DNA of 28,045 nt from CAZFDT01 sp964518335 (GTDB taxonomy: Bacteria; Planctomycetota; Phycisphaerae; Phycisphaerales; Phycisphaeraceae). Both the position numbers and the translations under genes were made by a program. The stretch lies in assembly GCA_964518335.1 (NCBI GenBank), contig CAZFDT010000066.1, forward strand, positions 1 to 28,045. Reading direction: 5' to 3'. The notes under the pieces were generated by a model. The model did no database searches. It saw nothing but the letters and a program-made list of their open reading frames with translations, and was not told where the DNA came from. Positions 22,556-28,045 of the stretch are shown in pieces (the first letter of the stretch is position 1; every line of letters starts with the position of its first letter).

Positions 22556-24468
22556 TGCAACCATTGTCCCTACAGCATCCACGAGTACTTGTCACACCCC
22601 CACTGTTGAACGAGTTACGGCAGCGTGCTCACTCAACTCATCGACGCGAGCTCGACTCGTTGTCAACGCTTGCCGCAACAGGCGTCGGCGACAAAGAGGA
22701 TCCATCCCCGGAAGCGTGGCGGCTGGCCTTCCTGTACCTGCTCACCCAGGATGACAGCCATGCAAGCGCGGCAATGGATGCCCTGATCCGAGTGCTGGCT
22801 CTGCCTGTCAGCGGAGCATACTTCGTTGGCGCTCGCCGCCTCAAGGCATTGGCCTGCGCCTACGACTGGCTACATGGCGTACTCAACCCCGATATGCGAC
22901 GCCGCGTCGGCCAGCAGGCGCTGGCATTCTGCCAGGCGCTCTACGACTCCGGAGAGATCGAGCCCACCGCATTCCTGAGCGGGCATGGGATCAATCAGAT
23001 TCCATATACCGCCATGGCCGGTATCGCCATTGGCGATGAGCTTGACGGCGCTCTCGATATCGTCAGCGATGCGATGAGCCGTCTCGAGAAGATGCTGCAG
23101 TGCTACCGCCATTTTCTTGAGAAGAGCTCATTTCCCAAGAGTTACTCCTACACCTGCACATACATGGGTGAACTGCCGTACCTTTTTCAGGCCATGGAGG
23201 CGGGTCTGGGCATCGATGCGTTCGAGAAGCATGCGTGGTGGCGCAACGTCGTGACCTGGTGGACATATGCCCTGCGTGACGATGATACTTTTAATCGTCA
23301 GGGCGACTATTTCTGCAGCATTCCCGTATTCAGCAATCCAGCATACTATCGTCCACTGGCGGCCATCGCTTCCCGATACCGTGACCCGCTCGCGCAGTGG
23401 TGGGTGGAGCGGTTCACGCTCACGGACGCCGGGCCAGACCAGATCCTGTTTGAGGAGCGAGCGCACGCCACCACGGCCAAGAGTCCCGAGCAACTGCCCC
23501 GCAGCCGTTTCTTCCCGCCGATGGGCATCGCAGTAGCTCGCGGCGACTTCAAGAGTGGAACTGTGGCACAATTCAAGTGTACGCCACTCTACTTGCACAA
23601 CCATGCTCACCGAGACGCCAACAGCATCACGATATATCACAAAGGTGATCTTGCGATTGACTCGGGCGCATACGACGGCTATGAGACGCCGCACTGGTAC
23701 AATTACTATATTCGAACAATTGCGCACAACACACTCGTAGTTTATGATCCCAGTGAAACGTTTGATAGCCGTGGCACGGTGTATGCCAATGACGGCGGGC
23801 AGCGGTTCGTCAATCATCCCCATTTTCAGCCGAGTGATTGCGAGGACATCCATCGCGCGGAGTACCGGGACGGTCGGATCCTCACATTTCACGAAGGCGC
23901 CGGCTGGACGTATGTGTGTGGGGATGCGTCGCGGTGCTATTCTCCAGCCAAGTTGAAGCGTTTCTGGCGGCACGTCGTCTTTCTTTTTGACTGGCCTCAA
24001 CCTGCCAGTGTGTCGCTGGTCGTTCTTGATGACATCGAACTCACTCGCGCGAACCTGACGCCGCGAATTCTGTTGCATTCGATCAACGAGCCTGCTGTGG
24101 ACGGACGAGTCATCACCATGCTAGAGGGTCGTGGACGCCTGACCACTGCGGTGCTGACTCCTGATCCTGTCGAGATTCTCAAGATTGGCGGGCGCGACAG
24201 CCAGTTCATGGTTGATGGCCGCAACTATGCGCTCAAAGGGCAGATGACTGGTCCTCACACGCCCGGCGCCTGGAGGGTCGAGATTGCTCCGTCGCAGAGT
24301 CCGGGCACGCACCACCAGTTCCTCACTGTTCTGATGCCCACCGATCATGACGCCGCACCGCCCCCCCGCATCACGGCCACATGCGATGCCGGTGGCGTAC
24401 AGGTAAACTGTGGTGAACGCATCGTCAAGATTGACGGTGCTGGCCTTCATGCAGGTGTCTCCCCATGA
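22555..24468 (+). CDS. Heparinase II/III-family lyase, 637 aa
   Basis: ATG 22555 shares a base with the previous stop, so translation is probably coupled; the longer open frame from 22534 would intrude into the upstream gene. The helical part contains SGHGINQIPYTAMAG (His144) and SYSYTCTYMGELPYL (Tyr199). His144 and Tyr199 are 55 residues apart, as I recall for His202/Tyr257 of heparinase II. The beta part has YLHNHAHRDANSITIYHKG, then LAIDSGAYDGY and RTIAHNTLVVYDP. His350 would be catalytic, and His352, Asp369 and His391 would bind zinc (His352-Asp369 spacing 17). There is no signal peptide. The pair of distinct lyases suggests stepwise depolymerisation of one glycan. The 3' end overlaps the next start by ATGA. 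Confidence 0.87.
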   Translation: MQPLSLQHPRVLVTPPLLNELRQRAHSTHRRELDSLSTLAATGVGDKEDPSPEAWRLAFLYLLTQDDSHASAAMDALIRVLALPVSGAYFVGARRLKALACAYDWLHGVLNPDMRRRVGQQALAFCQALYDSGEIEPTAFLSGHGINQIPYTAMAGIAIGDELDGALDIVSDAMSRLEKMLQCYRHFLEKSSFPKSYSYTCTYMGELPYLFQAMEAGLGIDAFEKHAWWRNVVTWWTYALRDDDTFNRQGDYFCSIPVFSNPAYYRPLAAIASRYRDPLAQWWVERFTLTDAGPDQILFEERAHATTAKSPEQLPRSRFFPPMGIAVARGDFKSGTVAQFKCTPLYLHNHAHRDANSITIYHKGDLAIDSGAYDGYETPHWYNYYIRTIAHNTLVVYDPSETFDSRGTVYANDGGQRFVNHPHFQPSDCEDIHRAEYRDGRILTFHEGAGWTYVCGDASRCYSPAKLKRFWRHVVFLFDWPQPASVSLVVLDDIELTRANLTPRILLHSINEPAVDGRVITMLEGRGRLTTAVLTPDPVEILKIGGRDSQFMVDGRNYALKGQMTGPHTPGAWRVEIAPSQSPGTHHQFLTVLMPTDHDAAPPPRITATCDAGGVQVNCGERIVKIDGAGLHAGVSP

Positions 24469-25249
24469 CTTTGGCGTATCAGCATCTTGGCGAATACAGT
24501 GATTTGGCGACGGCGTGTGGTCGTGACGTGCAAGGGTGACCGATCGCGCCGCCCGGTGCACAAACGCAGCAGCGTTTACTCGAGTCACTCAACTTCACTC
24601 TTCAAGCACCGCTGGACTTGCGGATCGACGGGCATTGGCATCGTGACGGCATTGCAGGTACAGCCTTGAGCTGGTCGGTCGGATATGGACCGCGCACAGA
24701 GGGCTGGCTGCTACAGCCGCAGGACAATCCTAGGCCGCTGCCCGGCGTGTTGGCGCTGCACGACCATGGGGGTTACAAGATCGTGGGCAAGGAGAAGATC
24801 GCCGACGGGCCGGACGCGGTCGCACCGCATGTTCAACGAGTGCGAGACGATCTATACGGCGGCGTTGCATACGCCAATGCCTTAGCCAGGCGTGGATATG
24901 TCGTCCTGGCTTACGATGTATTCCTGTGGGGCAGCCGACGGTTTGCGGCCCATACGATGCCGCAGTCGCTTCGAGACCAGGCGGCCGTGCTGCACGATGC
25001 CGGCCTTGGTTGGCAAGCCGATCCGCCCGAGATCAGCCAATACCATCTTGCCGCTATCGGGCACGAGCATCTTGTCGAGAAGTACTGCCGTCTGATGGGC
25101 ACGAGTCTTGCTGGAGTGATCAATCATGAGGATCGTGTAGCGGCGAACGTGCTTGCACAATGTGACGGGGTGCAGCCGGGCGGCATCGGTTGTATCGGAC
25201 TCTCGGGCGACGGGCTGCGGTCAACGCTCCTGCAAGGCACATGCCACAC
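24465..25249 (+). pseudogene. Broken alpha/beta hydrolase (acetyl-xylan-esterase-like), nonsense codon and IS-truncated
   Basis: The intact ancestor would start at ATG 24465, inside an ATGA overlap with the lyase stop. In that frame codon 25 is TGA (24537-24539). The frame then stays open and homologous-looking: LLESLNFTLQAPLDLRIDGHW, SWSVGYGPRTEGWLLQP, PGVLALHDHGGYK, RRGYVVLAYDVFLWGSR, HLAAIGHEHLVEKYCRLMG. The nucleophile motif reads GCIGLSGDGLRS, where a Gly is expected after GLSG, so GXSXG is altered by what could be one G-to-A change. The frame ends in QGTCH at about 25249, where an IS21-type end begins; the C-terminal His and Asp/Glu residues are absent. It would have been an intracellular serine hydrolase, perhaps removing acyl or ester groups. 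A shorter product from a non-ATG start after 24539 is possible but would still be truncated. Confidence 0.8.
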
Positions 25250-25998
25250 TGTCAACAGTCACTTCGATTTGACCCACCCGGGTCAGGATGCTGAGCGTTT
25301 GGGCTGGGGCGTCACCTCCTTTCGCGGCGAGGGATCATCAGGGTTGAGCCGGCTCGGCATGACGGCCGGCGCGGCGTTTGTCGGCGAGGCGGTAGCTGTC
25401 GCCTCGGATGTTGAGGACGGTGGAGCGGTGCAGGAGGCGGTCGAGGGCGGCGGAGGCCATGACGGTATCGTCGGCGAAGACCTGGCCCCAGTCGCCGAAG
25501 GCCTTGTTGCTGGTGAGGATGATCGCCTGCTCGCGCTGATAGCGTTGGCAGATGACCTGGAAGAGCAGCGACGCCTGGACGGGGGCGAACTGCAGGTAGC
25601 CCACCTCGTCGAGGATCAGCAGCTTGGGCCGGGTGAGGTTCTTCATCTCGCGGTCGAGGCGGCCGGCGTCGACGGCCTTGGTGAGTTTGTGGGCCAGGTC
25701 GATGGCGGTGGTGAAGTGGACGCGGTGGCCCAGTTCGCAGGTGCGCACGCCCAGGGCGATGGCCAGGTGAGTCTTGCCCACGCCCGGCGGGCCCAGCAGC
25801 ACGACGTTGCGACCCTCGTGCAGGAAGCGGCCAGTGGCCAGTTCGTCGATGAGGCGACGGTCGATCGAGGGCTGGGCGGCGAAGTCGAAGTCGGCCAGCC
25901 GCTTCTGCACCGGCAGGCGTGCGAACTGCAGGTTGAGCTCCACCGTGCGCTGATGACGGTGTTGCAGTTCACCATCGAGCAGGTAGCCCAGGAAGTGG
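25250..25998 (-). mobile_element. IS21-family element fragment: one end plus the 3' part of istB
   Basis: The element appears to begin at 25250 with TGTCAACAGTCACTTCGATT, followed by TGACCC-ACCC-GGGTCA (an inverted repeat). From memory, a terminal TG and internal TGACCC-type sequences are usual at IS21 ends. It begins exactly where the hydrolase homology stops. istB follows on the minus strand. The element is interrupted at 25998/25999 by the IS66 end, so istA and the other IS21 end should lie beyond the window on the right. The exact boundary is uncertain by a few bases. Confidence 0.65.
25338..25998 (-). pseudogene. istB: istB, IS21-family helper ATPase, 5' truncated by IS66
   Basis: IstB is the AAA+ ATPase that assists the IS21 transposase IstA. 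Seen here are LLGPPGVGKTHLAIALG (Walker A), LLILDEVGYL (Walker B) and IILTSNKAFGDWGQVF (sensor region), with a normal C-terminus. Reading the frame upstream gives HFLGYLLDGELQHRHQRTVE, which aligns with the usual helical region before the ATPase. This homology stops exactly where the IS66 terminal sequence begins at 25999. Roughly the first 30-40 residues are missing. No in-frame ATG remains upstream; GTG 25943 could start a 201-residue remnant. Probably non-functional for IS21 transposition. Confidence 0.85.
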
Positions 25999-26047
25999 GT
26001 AAGCGTCCGGCCATCCCACGTCTGGTTTGATGTTCGGTGATGATGGT

Positions 26048-27639
26048 TCAGCCGGCGGCGATCTCTTTGAGTTGCTGCTGTTTCCAGTGGTCGGGGAGGA
26101 ACTGGTCGAGTTGGCTCAGGGGGGCGGCGGCGACAGTGGCCAGTACGTCGCGGAGGTAGACGAAGGGGTCGAGTCCGTGTTGTTTGGCACTGGCGGTGAG
26201 GCTGTAGAGGATGGCGGCGGTGCGGCCGCCGGCGTTGCTGCCCAGCGTGAGGTAGTTCTTGCGTCCGATGGTGATGGGCCGGATGGCGCGTTCGGCGGCG
26301 TTGTTGTCGATCGCCAGATGGCCATCGTCCTCGGAGGCGTAGCGTATCAGCGCGTCCCAGTTGTTCAGCGTGTATTGGATCGCCGTGCCCATCGGGCTTT
26401 TGGGCAGCACCCCCGGACGTTCAGCTTCGAGCCACTGTTGCAGTTGTCCAAGGAGCGGCCGCGATCGCTCCTGGCGCAGAGCTTGGCGCCGTACCGCGTC
26501 GAGCTTCTTCTCTTTGGCGTCGCGTTCGACGTCGTAGAGCAGGCGGATCATCGCCAGGGCCTGGTGGGCGCGGGCCGCGTCGCTGGTGCGGGCGTCGTAG
26601 AACTTGCGACGCGCGTGGGCCCAGCAGGCGACCTCGACCACGCCCCCGCCAGCGTAGATCCCGTCGTAGCCGCCGAAGGCATCGGCTTGCAGGTAGCCCA
26701 TGTAGTCCTTGAGCCAACTCGCCGGGCCGTCGCGCGAGCGGCTGGGCGTGTAGTCGAACACGGTGTAGGGATGCTCAGCATCTCCGAGGTACACCCACAA
26801 TCGGCCAGTCCTGGTCTTGCCGCGGCCGGGATCTTGCACGGGCACGGGTGTGTCGTCGGTGTGAATCACCTTCGACTGTCGCACCTGCAACGCCATCAGC
26901 GCGACCAGGGGCGCCAACAGATCGGCGGCGGCCTTCATCCAGCCGCACATCGTCGAGCGGGCGATCTCCACGCCGTGCCGCGCGAGCATGGCCTCTTGCC
27001 GGTACAGCGGTGCATGATCGGCGTACTTGCTGGTGATCACGTGGGCCACCAGGCCCGGACCGGGCAGGCCTTTGTCGATTGGCCCCCGCAAGGGGTCGGG
27101 CCTTTGGGCCGTGGCAACCCCGCCGTCTTCGCACTTGCGGCAGGCGAACTTGGGCCGCACCCCCGGGGGTGCTGGATCACGAACAGTGATGCGGGTGTGT
27201 AGTCGAGTTGCTCGCTGACGTCTTCGCCGATCTTCACCCGTGGCTTACTGCAGCAGGGGCAGGTCAGCTCCGCAGGATCGAGCTGGTGCTCGATGCGATG
27301 GCGAGCCAGGTCCGCCGGCAGTGGGCGGCGACCATGCCCGCGCTTCACCGGCATGCGAGCTTCGGCGGCGGCCTTGTCGGCTTGTTGCGCGTCGGCCAGC
27401 GCCTCCATCGCCTGGGCCGCGGTCGCCATCATCTGACCGAACAGCAAGAGCTGCTTGGGGTCGATCTTCTCCGACGACCGGCCGTAGATTCGCCGCAGCG
27501 CCAGGTCCAGCCGATGCGACAGGCCCTCGACCTGTCGCTGCAGTTGGCTGATTGTCTCGTATTGCTGGGCAACCAACGCCTTGAGCGTCGTTGCATCATC
27601 TGGCAACTGCAGCGTGGAACATGGAGCGTCCGTACTCAT
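26048..27639 (-). pseudogene. tnpC: tnpC, IS66-family DDE transposase, frameshifted
   Basis: The transposase gene is split between two frames. The N-terminal part (27639 to about 27173) has the leucine-zipper helix (ETISQLQRQVEGLSHRLDLA) and the zinc-finger region (LTCPCCSKPRVKIGEDVSEQ), ending in YTPASLFVIQH. The frame then runs into a different one at 27157-27172; from about 27168 the correct protein resumes as VRPKFACRKCEDGG. The catalytic domain is complete: HTDDTPVPVQ (Asp), LQADAFGGYDGIY (Asp), CWAHARRKFYDA, and NNAAERAIRPITIGRKNY (Glu), followed by the C-terminal HGLDPFVYLRDVLATV. Relative to the usual ...H-VRPK... junction there are 8 extra bases (CCCCGGGG). Either the copy is dead or the base count is wrong there. 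Confidence 0.85.
27157..27172. repeat. 16-bp perfect palindrome at the tnpC frameshift
   Basis: GCACCCCCGGGGGTGC equals its own reverse complement. The frame change of tnpC lies inside it. Runs of five C and five G in a palindrome are prone to polymerase slippage and to sequencing or assembly error. Confidence 0.75.
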
Positions 27640-27678
27640 GATCGGACCAACGTAGCGCCCTTGCCGCGCCTGTCAAAT

Positions 27679-28045
27679 TCAGGCCGGTTTTCCACAGCCT
27701 TCTGGCGAATTGGGCCGCCGATACCGCTTGCTCCGCTTCACGCTCGACAGATCGATCCCGTCCAGCAGCATCGCCAACTCGCTGGGCTTGAGTGACACCG
27801 CGCGTGGCTGCGGATCGTCCGGGGCCGGGGGCCTGGGCAACTTGAACTGACCCTCCTCCAACCGCTTGTAGAACAGCACGAATCCGTCCCAGTCCCAGTA
27901 GAGGATCTTGAGCCGATCGCCACTGCGGCCCCGGAAAACAAACAGATGACCGCTCAACGGATCCTGACCCGTCACCTCGCACGCTAGCGCCGCCAGGCGG
28001 TCGAACCCGCACCGCATGTCCGTCCGCTGCAGACACAGCCAGATC
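27679..28045 (-). CDS. tnpB: IS66 family accessory protein TnpB, 5' end outside the window
   Basis: At least 121 residues are visible, reading IWLCLQRTDMRCGFDRLAAL at the window edge and then DPLSGHLFVFRGRSGDRLKI, ILYWDWDGFVLFYKRLEEG and FKLPRP. This is the standard IS66 Orf2/TnpB pattern. An ATG at 28017 would give a 112-residue product, but homology continues upstream of it in frame to the edge, so the true start is outside the window. TnpB is required together with TnpC for IS66 transposition, though its molecular role is poorly known. The gene is followed after 39 bases by tnpC. Confidence 0.9.
   Translation of the reverse strand, partial: IWLCLQRTDMRCGFDRLAALACEVTGQDPLSGHLFVFRGRSGDRLKILYWDWDGFVLFYKRLEEGQFKLPRPPAPDDPQPRAVSLKPSELAMLLDGIDLSSVKRSKRYRRPNSPEGCGKPA

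Larger units (their letters stand above)
25999..28045 (-). mobile_element. IS66-family insertion sequence, partial (continues past the window)
   Basis: The left boundary is GTAAGCGTCCGGCCATCCCA starting at 25999, which fits the GTAAGCG-type terminal inverted repeat I recall for IS66 elements. It is 49 bases from the tnpC stop. Inside, on the minus strand, are tnpB (running off the edge) and tnpC. IS66 elements usually make 8-bp target duplications, so the copy on this side would be 25991-25998 (GGAAGTGG). The matching copy should lie next to the other end, outside the window. A tnpA gene, if present, is also outside. Confidence 0.8.

Noticed and set aside
26027..27202. 391-codon plus-strand open frame opposite tnpC
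   Set aside because: It is antisense to a recognisable IS66 transposase; the reverse complement of conserved DDE motifs explains its openness.
25338..28045. Single IS66 element carrying istB as a passenger gene
   Set aside because: A GTAAGCG-type end lies between tnpC and istB, and istB homology stops exactly there, so nesting explains the data better. It is kept as the stated alternative in the nested-insertion finding.

Overview
The window looks like a chromosomal segment of a GC-rich Planctomycetota bacterium, most likely of the Phycisphaerae or a near relative. This is inferred from three things: two tandem pseudopilin-like proteins with an N-terminal prepilin motif and a C-terminal H-X9-D motif, two secreted proteins ending in PEP-CTERM sorting signals (IPEPGTL, a hydrophobic stretch, then RGRRR), and a dense set of polysaccharide-lyase-like genes. 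No rRNA, tRNA or CRISPR array was seen.

Layout. (1) 150-1370: a small coiled-coil protein and a secreted protein with a secretin/STN-like domain. (2) 1377-2270 (minus): an EamA-type drug/metabolite transporter. (3) 2331-3934: an ABC ATPase and permease of the NitT/TauT type, overlapping by 4 bp, with no substrate-binding protein. (4) 4018-5818 (minus): a D-2-hydroxyacid dehydrogenase and a secreted DUF1961-like protein, probably one operon. (5) 6057-8498: a large secreted protein with a transglutaminase-like N-terminus and a discoidin-like C-terminus. (6) 8579-12375 (minus): a lectin-fold-like protein and two PEP-CTERM proteins, one with an autotransporter-type beta-strand repeat. (7) 12951-14753: the two pseudopilin-like proteins. 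(8) 15135-16931: an AraC-family regulator and a TIM-barrel sugar isomerase/epimerase-like protein, 3 bp apart. (9) 16949-18166 (minus): a nitrilase-superfamily hydrolase with an N-terminal jelly-roll-like domain. (10) 18410-25249: a tight plus-strand operon of a secreted right-handed beta-helix protein, two heparinase II/III-like lyases and a broken alpha/beta hydrolase. (11) 25250-28045: insertion sequences.

How the genes may work together (inference). Region 8-10 reads as a polysaccharide-degradation locus. A secreted beta-helix protein would act on a uronic-acid-containing glycan outside the cytoplasm. Two lyase-like enzymes without visible signal peptides would finish oligosaccharides inside the cell. 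The sugar isomerase and hydrolases would process products, and the AraC regulator would control expression. The 2-hydroxyacid dehydrogenase and DUF1961-like protein could belong to the same catabolic theme.

The right end shows genome decay in layers. The alpha/beta hydrolase starts by ATGA overlap with the upstream lyase, but it has an in-frame TGA at codon 25, an altered nucleophile motif (GLSGD instead of GLSGG), and is cut near 25249 by an IS21-family end. The istB of that IS21 element is itself cut at 25998/25999 by an IS66-family element whose end reads GTAAGCG. The IS66 tnpC carries a frameshift at a 16-bp perfect palindrome. The IS66 element runs off the right edge of the window.
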